Positions 1-9,969 of a stretch of DNA of 64,000 nucleotides are shown here, in pieces (within the stretch, counting starts at the first letter, position 1; the number at the start of each line of letters is the position of its first letter). A program made the translations under genes and the position numbers. Below the pieces are notes generated by a model, which saw only the letters and a list, made by a program, of their open reading frames with translations, had not been told where the DNA came from and did not search any database. The stretch spans positions 5,382 through 69,381 of the forward strand of contig CDMY01000254.1 of assembly GCA_001179505.1 (NCBI GenBank), read 5' to 3'. Origin of the DNA: Vitrella brassicaformis. Lineage: Eukaryota > Sar > Vitrellaceae.

Positions 1-165
1 GATTACTCGAGACCGATCACGACTCACCTCCTCACGCATCTGTCTGTATTCGTTTTGGGGTGAAGAACTGCGCGAAACGCTTTCAGTAGCTCGCACAGCT
101 GTGCGCAGAAGATTGCGTGGTCCAAGCAGAAAAAAGAAAAGACCAGATCGTTGTGAGACCTGAAG

Positions 166-767
166 ATGGGGCGAATGTACGGGAAGAGCAAGGGCATCAG
201 CAAGTCGGCGCTTCCGTATCGCCGTCGTGCACCGAGCTGGCAGAAGATGAAGCCAGAGGAGCTCACCGACCAAGTGTGCAAGCTCGCCAAGAAGGGCCAG
301 ACGCCGTCGCAAATCGGTGTTTTCTTGAGGGACAGCAAGGGCATCCCGCAGGTTAAGGCCATCAGCGGCAACAAGATCCTCCGAATCCTCAAGATGAACG
401 GTAGGGGGAGCAGGGGGGAAGAAGGGAGGACGGGAGGCAAGCAGGGAGGGAGCGAGGCACGCTCCACTGAGTCCTTGTGTGGTGCGTCAGGTCTGGCTCC
501 CGAGCTGCCCGAGGATCTGTACCACATGATCAAGAAGGCTGTGGCGATGCGCAAGCACATTGAGCGCAACAGGAGCGACAACGACAGCAAATTCCGCCTC
601 ATCCTCGTCGAGTCCCGCATCCACCGCCTGGCGAGGTACTACAAGCGCGTCAAGCAACTCCCGCCCAACTGGAAATAGTAAGGCACCAAGTGCATACACA
701 AGACAGCGCCTGATGTGCACTGCTTCTGTGCAGCTCATCGTCAACTGCCTCTGCAATGGTGGCGTGA
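166..767 (+). CDS. RPS13: 40S ribosomal protein S13 (uS15)
   Basis: Cytosolic small-subunit ribosomal protein of the uS15 family. Three exons read in frame: 166-400, 491-677 and 734-767, separated by GT-AG introns of 90 and 56 nt. The protein starts [12 protein letters not shown] and carries the family blocks [35 protein letters not shown] and [10 protein letters not shown]. Exon 2 would appear to stop at TAG right after PPNWK, but that TAG straddles a donor (TA|GTAAGG). Splicing to 734 gives the ending [13 protein letters not shown], which matches the usual YESSTASALVA tail and brings the product to 151 residues, the normal eukaryotic length. The start codon sits where all family members begin. 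Very secure. Confidence 0.97.
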
Positions 768-1049
768 GCCATGGAGGGTGGATGCGTCGTGGCTCGGTGC
801 GGCTGAAGCGGAGAATTTCCAAGCCTACAGGATGTGTGCGAGGACAGGGAATAATGAGGGGTATATGTGATGGACAGTGCATGACGTGAATGCTGTTAAG
901 TCGCACAGGACCATCACATCGTCATTTGACAACCAAACATCGTCGTTCATCAACGAACGGACCACACGATATCCAAGCGAGAGGCAGAACGGAGATGTAG
1001 TGTGAGTCTGCGCATCCATGCATCCCTCTGGCTGGCGATTCAGAACTAG
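768..1049. other. Convergent 3' intergenic spacer
   Basis: About 280 bp between the stop of RPS13 on the plus strand and the stop of ESS2 on the minus strand. It must hold both 3' UTRs. No further gene or repeat is visible. Confidence 0.6.
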
Positions 1050-3026
1050 TCATGCAGGCGCTCGGCGTTTGGCGCGTCGCTCACCCTCAGGCTCTCCCCC
1101 GGCTACCCGCTTGCCGTCCAGCCTTTGATCGATGATCGTGAAGGGGTTCCTCGCCACTGGTCTTGATGACCTGCTGTCTTCCTCGGCCGTGCTGTTCCCT
1201 GTCAGTCCATCCGTGAGAAGTCCGTCTGTGAGCAGGTTCCTCAGATCTCGAGGCTCGCCCGTTGCCATTTCAGCAGACGAACGATCATCATGGTGATGGG
1301 CCGCAAAAGCGGGTGCCGTTTCCTGAGCTGCTCGAGCTCTGTCGCCGAGGATGCGCTGGCGCTGTGTCGACGTGCTCCCTCTTGCCGCCAACGCATTTGC
1401 CTTGTCGAGGAGCTTCTGCACAGCGGTGGTCCTCCCACTCAACGCTGTCGGTGGACGAGCCTTGTGGGGACGAGGAGAGTGGCCAGGCAGGAGAGGGGAG
1501 GGCTTGGACAGACGAGGGGAAGGGGACGGGGTGCCTCTCCTGAAGATGGACGAGGGCCCAGTCACGGCAGCTCGAATGCCGGCCGTCTGCAGCACCTTCG
1601 GGTTTTTGCTCTTGAGCTTCTCGGCCGCCGCATCCGCCAGTCGCTGCCCGGCGGCTTCTCTCTGAGATGGCTCTTGCATAGAGAAGCCCTGCATGCCCGA
1701 CAGTCCGGGGGGTTCGTTGACCGAGTCTCGGATGGCTTGGGCGGCGTCAAGCAGGAGAGGTGTAGATGCGATTTCGCCCCAGGTCATGAGCGGGGACTCG
1801 TCAGGTCCTTGGCCTGGATGGAGGCGAGGGGTGGAGACCATCGCATACCCTCGATGAGATATCGGCGCGTCTGGAGCGGGGCTCTGGACTGGTGCTCCCT
1901 TCACACGTGACGATGGAACCTGCCGAAGACACAAGCGAAGCCAGGTGGGCAGTGCACTTCCGGATGAGTCCGTCCGTCCGCTTCTTGTCCCACCTGTCCT
2001 GAGCGCACGATGTCGTTCATGGCTTTCTCATGGTCCTTCGCACGAACCTGGGCGTGCATGCGAGCAGCCTGACGTGCCTCTGCATCATCCTTCTCCTGCA
2101 TACAACGCGAATGAGAAGACATGCATGGCACTGCTCATTTGGCCGCTCACCTGCAGGGCTGTCGGGAAGCGCGTGTTTCGATTCTTGATCTCACGATCAA
2201 GCGCAGCGACCTTGCTTGATAGCTGGCCCTCATCCGTCCTCCCCACCAGGCCCCTCTCTTCCACCCCCCCCTCGCTAGAGTGTTCTTGAGGATAGAACAT
2301 AAGAGCATTACGCGCCTGGTGCTTTGTGTACTGGAGGTCCTTGATGACCTTGCCGTCCCCCTCACCCCTGCCCGCTCGGTCGACGCTGTCCTGCAGCTGC
2401 AGGTGTCTCGTGTTGTGGTACCTCATGCATTCCTCTATCCACCACTCCTTGTCCGTCAGCTGCTGTTTCTCCTGGGCTATGATTCGCTCGAACGATGCAT
2501 TGTCTTCGCTCGTGTAGTGCCGCTGAAACTTGTCCAGGCGAACGTGGGGGGTGACCTCCACCGTGCGGCCATCCACAAGTGTCAGCTTCTTCACTCCCTC
2601 TTGTTGCCGGTGCTGCATCGTCGTGCTGCGTTCCGCAGCGATAGATGTCGGCTTCGCCCGTCCGGCAGCGACCGATTGCGCCTCGTCCATGTGCCTTCTC
2701 TCCTTCATTTCTTGATAACTTGGTGTTCCGGCCACACTGGCAGGCGTCATCTGCTGAAGTCGCTGGTGAGCGGCCATCACATCCTGCTCGGAGGCAGCAG
2801 GGTCCCTCTGGAGGTCGAGAAGCGCCCGCATCGCTCGTAACTTGGGCAAGTCGGGAAAAAAGTCGCGCTCGATGATCTCAGAGATCATGGACGTGTAGTC
2901 GTCTTCGCTGAGCACACGGGAGGGAATCCGCGGAAGAGGGTGCGGGTTGGGCACAGCAACAGCAAGGTTCGATGCCAGAGAGTTCGCATCTCTTGCGACG
3001 ATGCGCTCTTCAGCGCTGCTTATCAT
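1050..3026 (-). CDS. ESS2: ESS2/DGCR14-like spliceosome-associated protein
   Basis: Nuclear protein of the Es2 (DGCR14) family, which associates with spliceosomal C complexes. Three exons on the minus strand: 3026-2151, 2095-1994 and 1919-1050, joined in frame by GT-AG introns of 55 and 74 nt. Family landmarks in order: RVLSEDDYTSMISEII, ERDFFPDLPKLRAMRAL, YTSEDNASFERI, NALMFYPQ near the end of exon 1, then SPLMTWGEIASTPLLL and PSQREAAGQRLADAAAEKL in exon 3. The real start is ATG 3026; the open frame extends upstream only through a TTG. The C-terminus ends in a basic run. It is divergent from the glucosidase II beta gene, with about 157 bp between the two starts. Confidence 0.92.
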
Positions 3027-3183
3027 TGGATGTACAAACAACTAACGCACTGGAAAGGCGCGATGTTTGATACACGGTGAAACGCTCAATTGGAAACGCT
3101 GAGCCAGAACTCAAAACTGGCGGATGATGTTTCGAGGCTATAGACACGGAAGCATGGGCGACCAGCACGTCTGATCTAGAGTG
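3027..3183. promoter_or_regulatory. Short divergent (bidirectional) promoter region
   Basis: Only 157 bp separate the ATG of ESS2 (minus) from the ATG of the glucosidase II beta gene (plus), so both promoters and both 5' UTRs must lie here. No TATA box or other known motif is evident. The role is inferred from position only. Confidence 0.45.
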
Positions 3184-5715
3184 ATGTTGTTGATCTTTTG
3201 CTTCCTAGGCCTCGTGCTCATCGACGCTGCTGCACTTCCGAAAGGCGTGCCTCACACGATTGGTAGGAGGGCTGATGGACGCTGTGATCTGTGTACGCTC
3301 GTTGTTCTCACTTCCTCAGATAAGTATCGTCCCGTGCAGAGCAACCAGTATCGCTGCTACGTGTCCGATGAGCTGATTGACTTCAGCTTCGTTAACGATG
3401 ATTTCTGTGACTGCCTTGACGGCACTGACGAGCCTGGCACGGCGGCGTGTGCGGGCAGTCCAAGCGTGGCCGCCTTCTGGCACGCACACGGCGAGGAGGC
3501 TGCTTTTTCTTCTACATTCTACTGTCCACAAAAGGGTTCGAAGCCCAAGGTGGTCCCTGCATCAGAGGTCAACGATGGAGTCTGCGGTGAGTAATCAGTG
3601 ATGAGACTGCACGAGGTGCAGTAGTGTTGGCTCGTTTCTATGCTGGTTGCAGATTGCTGTGACGGGTCTGACGAATGGCAGGGCCTGACCCCGTGCAAGA
3701 ACACATGCTGGGACGAGGGAGCCCTTTTTCGTCAGCGCAAGCAACAGATCGAGCAAGGCATCGCCAGGCGTGAACGTTTCGTTAAAGAGGGCCATACGGT
3801 CCTTGCAAGCGTCAAGGCCGAGCTGGAAAAGGAGAAGGCAACCCTTCCACAACACGAGGCTACGCTCAAGGAACTCGAAAGTACGTGCATCGCACGTTCG
3901 TGTGGATGGAACACCAACTACCGTGTCTGTATTCCTGTTGCCGCAGAGGAGGAGGATGAGTTGAAGCGGCTTGAGGCCGAAAAGAAGGCCAAAGAGCGAA
4001 AGAAGGAAGAGGAAGGGGAGAGCCAGGAACAACAGCAGCCACTGCAGTCAGAGGAAGAAGCCCTCCCACCCGTCAGCAATGTCGAACCCGCCACGCAAGC
4101 CGAGGAGCCCTCTCCCTCCCCTCCAACCCTTCCCCCTGCCCCTGCCTCTCCCCCCGTCCAGCAGGACGACGACCTGGATGCGCTTGACGACGATGAGGTT
4201 CCGACGGACTGCCACGAGTGGGGGGAGGACGGCAAGTGTCACGACAAGGACCACGAGCACGATGAAGACGAGGAGGGCTTAATCGGAGAGGAGGACGAGA
4301 TGGACGAGGACGAGTACTATGAAGAGGGGGAGGACAGAGAGTGGGAGGATTCGAGAAGGCGAGCTGAGGGCAGTCCCGAGAACGCTACAGGTGAGTGGCC
4401 AGGATAGTGCCGTTCGATGCGTGCATGGAAGTGTGCATGTATTGGGCGGGGAGAGAGGACGAGAGAGAGAAAGAGAGAGAGACAGAGAGAGAGTGAAGAC
4501 GCGAAGACGCGGGTCAGTCGTTTTCAGAGCTGATCCTTTGTAGCTCCCGTACGTCTCTGTGCTGCCCTGTCAGATCTAGGCCGTCTACATAGGGGCTTTG
4601 TGTTTTATGTCTTTGTGTAGGTGCGCTGGGCTGGTTGAGGCAGTGGCGCGTCGTGCGGTGGCTGATGAGCATAGGCACAAAAGTCAAAGAACAAGTCAAG
4701 GACACGGCCACTCGACTCACTGCCTCCAAGCCACGCACAGGCACGTCACTGACTAGCTTGTACTGTGTCGTGTTGTATTCTATGTACTGTACCACACTGC
4801 GTGGGCTGCCGTGAACATTCTCATGCTGTCACGACGTCATCGGTTTGTTTTGGGCATTGGGTATTCTGTGTCGTGTTCAGAGCTCGACAAGATTCGCACC
4901 AAGGTGTCGGACACCCGTCACCACGTCACTGAAGCCAAGAAAAAGATCGACCACCTTGAGAAGAAAGCGAAAGACCTCGGTAAGGGAGCCTCTGCGTTAT
5001 TTCGTCTTGTGCGCTCGCGTGTCTGTGCAGAGAGCAAGCCTGAGTATGCGCATCTGTATCACAAGTGTGTCGAGACAAATTCAGACGGGTAAGAACGTGA
5101 CACACGTTACGTGCTTAACGATGTTTCTTTGCCAGTTACGTTTACGAGGTCTGCTTCTTCAAGGATGCTCACCAGAAGAAAGACCATCATAGCACCAATC
5201 TTGGGTGAGTTTTGCATGCTGACCAACCAGGTGCACAGCGTGCTACTCATTTGCGTGCTATTATACCTTGTGCTCGCAGCCGCCGATGGAAGTGGGATAT
5301 CAGTACCGGGAATCTTGACGAGGACGTCATGCTCCTGGAGGGAGGGCAGAGCTGCTGGAACGGCCCTGCGCGGTCACTAAAGGTATGCATCGACGCCGTC
5401 ATTTGAAATGTCTGCAGAGCTGCCAGCAATCTCCCACCTCAGGTTCGTTTCGTGTGTGGCATTGAAGAGAAGCTCCAAAACGTAAGCGAGAAGACACATT
5501 AACTGACGCGGATCACTCAGGCACGAACCATTAGGTATCGGAGCCGTCAAGGTGTGTATATGAGGTCAACATGATGTCACCGGCGGCATGCAGACCTCAT
5601 CACGTAAGACACGTAAAGGCATGAGCACGTCACATATAGCACTTTCCATTTCGTGCAGTTGGACGAGTTCAAATTCCTTGGTGATTCATCGCAGCAGCAA
5701 CATGATGAACTCTAG
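3184..5715 (+). CDS. PRKCSH: Glucosidase II beta subunit (PRKCSH-like), ER-retained
   Basis: Non-catalytic subunit that retains glucosidase II in the ER and presents N-glycans for trimming. The product opens with a signal peptide (MLLIFCFLGLVLIDAAALP). Two LDL-receptor-class-A-like cysteine modules follow: VNDDFCDCLDGTDEPGTAAC and VNDGVC|DCCDGSDEW. Next come a charged coiled-coil stretch, a Pro/Glu/Asp-rich acidic insert (about 4030-4340), a second coiled coil (LDKIRTKVSDTRHHV), and the MRH lectin-like domain (KWDISTGNL, ARSLKV, VRFVCGIEE, VSEPSRC). The last exon ends QQQHDEL then TAG, a classical ER-retrieval signal. Introns checked in frame include 3263-3319, 3587-3652, 3881-3946 and 4391-4620; the last carries a long GA-rich tract. 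The 3' third is split into several tiny exons. Confidence 0.93.
4448..4495 (+). repeat. GA-rich microsatellite inside an intron
   Basis: Imperfect (GA)n tract interrupted by AC and AA steps, lying within the intron 4391-4620 of the glucosidase II beta gene. It is one of many simple repeats in introns of this window. Confidence 0.7.
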
Positions 5716-6483
5716 CGACTAGTGTGTGTCTGTGTATTCTTGAGTTTTGGTGCGGTTTCTTCGGTTTTCGACTAATTCGCGATTCGTGGATGGCACAGTG
5801 TTGTCTTTATTGTGTATCGTGGCCCCGGGCCGTGCATGAGACAGCAGAACAGAGTTGTCCCAGCATTCACTGCTGAAAAATGTTGCCTGAGATTTCGCAC
5901 ACTATTCTGTGCACCCACGACTGAAAAGCAGAAAAGGCGCGAGAGTGTTAAGCACAGATGCACTTGTGCTTCGATCCCCTTGCCGTAGATCTCCTTACAT
6001 CACGTCCATCCAGGTCGACTGTTACTTGCAGCATGAGGATCAGCAGACCAGGTTTACTTGGGGTACGGTGGCTTGAATGCACCCAAGAGCCGTACCAGCT
6101 GCTTTTAGCCAAGGTGACCAACAGAGAGCCACGCTTCATTTGATGCTCATGTCTCCCTGTCGGTGGTGTATCCGTAAGCGGCTGGGAGACAGAGAAACAC
6201 AGCCTGGCGATGCAGTGCGGGAAGGGGGAGATGTTTCGATGGCTTGAGAGAGACGTTGTAATCAGTATGGTCGTCCATCCTAAATCAGATCCAGCCAGCC
6301 AACTCATCAGCATGCAGACAGAGATCGGTAACCGATCAGTGTCGATCAGTCAGACGCTGCCATGCTAAATGAAATGCAGCATGCAGTCCGTTTCAACACA
6401 GGCATCCAGACAGGGACGACTTGAAAAACTACAAAACCACCCGCGATGCAATGTTCGGCTGGCCTTTTCGCCGATACCGGCAC
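5716..6483. other. Convergent intergenic region
   Basis: About 770 bp between the stop of the glucosidase II beta gene (plus) and the stop of the GPI-type protein gene (minus). Only short open frames without recognisable content are present, so this is most likely 3' UTRs and spacer. Confidence 0.5.
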
Positions 6484-7713
6484 TCACTGAGTGAGTGTGA
6501 GAACGGTCAGTGCCAGAAGCAGCAGATGGAGGGGACCGCCGCTGCATAGACGCAGTCAACACGGCAGCACACGAAGACACAAGGAGACACCTGTGTATCT
6601 GTCTGCAACGGTAGCTGGTGTTCGCACCTGAATGCACTGCTGTCGGTGCCGTCGTCTCCGGCAGGGGGCTCCTCTGTGTGTGACAGGGACATGTCATTAC
6701 TGGTAAGGTCTCATGCACGGTTGGCTATACCTACCAGTGCTGGTGGCGGGCTCCGGACTGATGGTGCTGAGTCCGTCAATGGTAGTGGGCTCCTCGCTGG
6801 TGCTGCCGACATCGTCAGTGGAGCTGCCCACCTGCTGAGGAGGGATGCTGGGTGTCTCAGCGGACGTGGGTGCCTCAGAGGAGGAGCTGACTTCGTCGAC
6901 GGGTCCCTCACTGGTGCTGATGTCAGGCTCCTCACTGGTGCTAGGCTCTTCCGTGCTGCTGGTGCTGCATTCAAGCACCACAGCCCGACAGACGGACAGA
7001 CAAATGGACGGCTCAATGTGTGGAGACGGTATCGGACCTGTCTCCTACGCCACGAAGCGCGCTGCCAGTGAAAGAGAAGAACAGACCAACAGGATATGTG
7101 GTCAATGGGTGTATTGCTGAGAGACGTGTAGTATCGTGCGTACACAGCTTCAGCGACGGCGAGTGTTCCAGCGGCAGTGCTGAAGTTCTCCGGTTGGGTC
7201 AATCGATTGCATCCTGACCCGGCCGCACACCTGCATGCGAAGCCCCCACGGTAGACGGCATATATGTATCATTCCTAAGTGCCTCTTACCAGCAGAGGTC
7301 GTACAACCCTGGCGTCAGCGGCGTGTTGAATGAGTACACTGAAAAGCTGCCGTCTGCCGCAGTGCCGGTCGCAATCGCCCATGCAACTGAAACACGACAT
7401 ACAGTCTCACGAAGATATTCATCCACTAAGCCCCAGCCCTCTGGCTGGTTGCTCACCGGAGGAGCCTGCCTCGAGAGTGGCACAGTCCTCCTGCTTGGTG
7501 ATGGCGATGAGCATGTCCCCATTGGCGAGGCCAGTGCCTGTGACGGTGTGCTCACAGACGTCAGGGGCGCACACCAGCGTCTCTGCATCAGGCTGAGCGC
7601 CTGCAGGGGAGAAATCGGAAAATGATCACTATGCACTGCAGAACATCACTGCCTCCTTGCTGCTTGCCCGTGAGGGTTGCCAAGAGGAGGAAGACTGCCC
7701 CGACAACCAGCAT
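6484..7713 (-). CDS. Secreted Ser/Thr-rich protein with predicted GPI anchor
   Basis: Not a named family. The minus-strand ATG at 7713 begins a signal peptide (MLVVGAVFLLLATLTG). A cysteine-containing ectodomain follows (LVCAPDVCEHTVTGTG, then GLYDLCW|CAAGSGC and NFSTAAGTLAV across an intron). The pattern Y-x-L-C-W-C...C...F...G-T-L is familiar to me from alveolate surface proteins (memory, not searched). A mucin-like stalk of Ser, Thr, Glu and Pro covers roughly 6980-6735. The last exon reads SGGPLHLLLLALTVLTLTQ then stop, a small-residue cleavage site plus hydrophobic tail with no charged end, typical of a GPI signal. About six exons; phases of most were checked by eye, but the exons around 7020-7130 are less certain. 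Confidence 0.62.
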
Positions 7714-7762
7714 CGTCTCAAACTAGTGGAAAACTCGCGCGAGCCTGGGGGCCGGATGGACT

Positions 7763-7806
7763 CTGGCCGTTTTTCCCTGGCCGTTTTTCCCTGGCCGTTT
7801 TCCCTG
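7763..7806. repeat. Three tandem copies of a 15-bp unit
   Basis: CTGGCCGTTTTTCCC is repeated head to tail three times, the last copy one T shorter. It lies 50-93 bp upstream of the start codon of the minus-strand GPI-type protein gene, so within its promoter or 5' UTR. Confidence 0.85.
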
Positions 7807-8077
7807 GCGGTCAAAGCACTTTCATTTGTGGTTGGACCGAGGCAATGCAAGTGTGAACCGAGGTAATGCAGGTTTCCCGTTTTTTGCCATGGGTTTTGGC
7901 CATCGGTAAAAACCCCTGGACACCCTGTGTGGGCGTGTGGCTGTTCAGGGAAGTGCTGACACTGCGTCGATATCCCACAGCCGCTGTTTCATCAGAGCCT
8001 TTCTTTTCATTGAAGCTCCACTCACCCAATTGACATGGGCTGTCACAATTTCCTCTCGCTCCTGTTTCGTTAAGAAG

Positions 8078-8438
8078 TCAGAGGTAGGTGCACTTCGCAT
8101 CTTCAAAAATACCCGACCTGATGAATGAGAGAAAAACACACACACACACACGAGGAAACTGCGCTGACACGATTTTGCGAAGGACACCAACCCGAGGGGA
8201 AGAGCGGTGACATGTACTTCGAAAGAACTTCTAACCTGATGGGAAGAGCAGTTGTCACGGTTTTGCCCTTGACCACCAGTGGAGGCCTCTCCACCAGATC
8301 GACACCAATGGCGTGGCGCACGCCGGCTTGCTACAATGCCCGCACCCTTTCCCCTGTTGACGCGCCAATGCTGAGGGCACGCGAGTCGCGCGTGAGGTAC
8401 CCGGCGAACCAATAGCGATCAAACAATCGCACATGCAT
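8078..8438 (-). pseudogene. Remnant of a class I SAM methyltransferase
   Basis: From ATG 8438 the minus strand reads into RALSIGASTGERVRAL, then TAG (8331-8333), then QAGVRHAIGVDL and VERPPLVVKG in the same frame. This matches motif I and the following strand of a plant/protist SAM-dependent methyltransferase family (pattern L-x-x-G-A-x-x-G-x-E-V-x-A-L ... G-I-D-L-V-x-x-P-P-L-V-V-K-G, from memory). An intron then joins to a short tail ending at 8080-8078, so the C-terminal half of the domain is absent. The in-frame TAG and truncation suggest a decayed copy. TAG is a normal stop in other genes here. An undetected intron using the TAG as acceptor would delete motif I, so I disfavour it. Confidence 0.4.
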
Positions 8439-8462
8439 GTACCTGCATATCAACTACAGAAG

Positions 8463-9715
8463 TCAACACGAGACAACCAATTCATGTGGATCCCTTATCC
8501 ATTCGAGCATATCGACGGAGAGCTGTCCTGAAGCGTCTTGCCCACCTGAAGCGCCACTTCTGATGTAGGCGCCGTTTCCCTGTGTGGCGACGGATTCATT
8601 GTACGCCCTCCCATTCACGAACGAGCTGGCGTGGCTGCTGAGGGCAGACTGGCACATTTCCGCTGTCTTTCGTCCTGCCTCCTGGCCGATGTTCTGCCTT
8701 TGGTTCAATGGGAGGGAATCCATGATAAAGCAGCTATCATTGGCGACACTGGGGCGCAGGAGACGCTGAGCATCAAAAGAGGGCGTCTCCTGCGGACTCG
8801 TCTTTCGCTTGTCCGCCGTCCAGACGTTTAAGCACTCGTCGGCCACACCGTCGAGGTCGTGCAAACCTGACATATTCCTGAGGATAGGCAGCCATTGGTC
8901 CGATGCTCGAATCTGCCTAGATCCCCAGCTCACCTTGGCGTATGGCAGTATGGAGAATATCGAGGAGGTCCAGCACGGGCCACTCTGAGACGAACAAGGC
9001 ATGCCAGCCGGTCAGCCAAATGCAGTACAGCTAGCTCACCTGTGCTCAGCAAGGTCCGAAGAGGAATCTGCCTGATGATGTCTCTCACGAGAGTGTCTTT
9101 TCTGTCGACATTTTGAATCATGGCTGCCGAGATGAGGGCCAGCGGGCACTTGTTAAAATAGCGAGAGGCCTCTACGGGGAGAGAGACATACTGTGCCTTT
9201 CGGCAATCAGATCCTCTGTGGGCCTTTGTGTACCTTTGGCGACCTCTTGGCCGAGTCGAGCCGCCTCATTTGCGTTCTCTTGCAGAACGGTTGCTGGCGG
9301 CTGGCCCCCACTGATTTGGTCTTGCCATGTGCTTACCAGCCCCATGAGAGAGCTGTAAAACGTCCGCAGCGCTGAGGACTTGTGCAAGAGAGGACAGTCA
9401 TACGAGTCAAGGTCAGGGAGGCCCTCTTTCAACAGAGCAAGCATCCTAAACAAAAGACAGATCAGGGAAGACATCTGGTCCTGAACGCTGACCTCAGGAT
9501 TGGCCATGTTGTGTCGAGTATGTGGGAAGCGAGACCAAACTGGTCATAAGTCGTCGAGCTCAGCCAGGGTGTGTGACATGTACTGCTCGAGGGACGCGAT
9601 GACAGCGTCACTCTGGGGCGGATGGACGGCAAAGAAAATCATGGAGGAGTGAAGCATTGAGAGACGCGTTGGCGCATGACGCCAGGGCTGCGATGACGAG
9701 GACGACCTTCACCAT
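8463..9715 (-). CDS. Unrecognised secreted protein, several exons
   Basis: The minus-strand ATG at 9715 starts a convincing signal peptide (MVKVVLVIAALASCANA). Further exons read MLALLKEGLPDLDSYDC, PPATVLQENANEAARL, then EASRYFNKCPLALISAAM, IRQIPLRTLLST and EWPVLDLLDILHTAIRQ through in-phase GT-AG introns. The last open stretch (about 8885-8463; NMSGLHDLDGVADECL to the stop after ELVVSC) looks like protein, but I could not join it in phase, and the join after the signal peptide is also unsettled. I recognise no domain. Start, signal peptide and mid exons are credible; the overall model is provisional. Confidence 0.42.
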
Positions 9716-9929
9716 GTGGCGGCCCGATTCGTCGTGAAACGCTTCTAAAATCGGCTCTCCTCTTGAGTGTGAATCTCCGCTGGTGAGCAACAGCACTGGT
9801 GTGGGGTGACCCTTTGTTTTTTCAGTTCGACCGTGATCGACCGTTTTGTCTGACCGCACGCCTTCCGTCTGAGAGAGACGACGACCGTGCTGAAGTGTCA
9901 GCCCGATTCGCGGACAACACGCGAGTTAA

Positions 9930-9957
9930 ACACAACAACCAACCAACCAACCAAGCA
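9930..9957 (+). repeat. CAAC/CCAA short repeat in 5' leader
   Basis: Repeated AACC/CAAC units ending about 12 bp before the ATG of the histidine fusion gene at 9970. It probably lies in its 5' UTR. The divergent gap to the secreted-protein gene (start 9715) is 254 bp. Confidence 0.55.
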
Positions 9958-9969
9958 GCGAGAGATCCA

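Noticed and set aside
491-678. RPS13 ending at TAG 676-678 with a tail 11 residues short
   Set aside because: The TAG lies across a GT donor; splicing to 734 restores the conserved [11 protein letters not shown] ending and the normal 151-residue length.
1290-1910. 206-codon plus-strand frame opposite ESS2
   Set aside because: The antisense frame contains the conserved SPLMTWGEI motif of ESS2; the plus frame has no recognisable content.
7763-7806. CRISPR-like array or other prokaryotic repeat
   Set aside because: Units are directly adjacent with no spacers and the genome is eukaryotic.
8331-8333. TAG as a sense codon (Gln) in this genome
   Set aside because: TAG terminates VPS13, glucosidase II beta and the GT64-type frame at family-appropriate ends.
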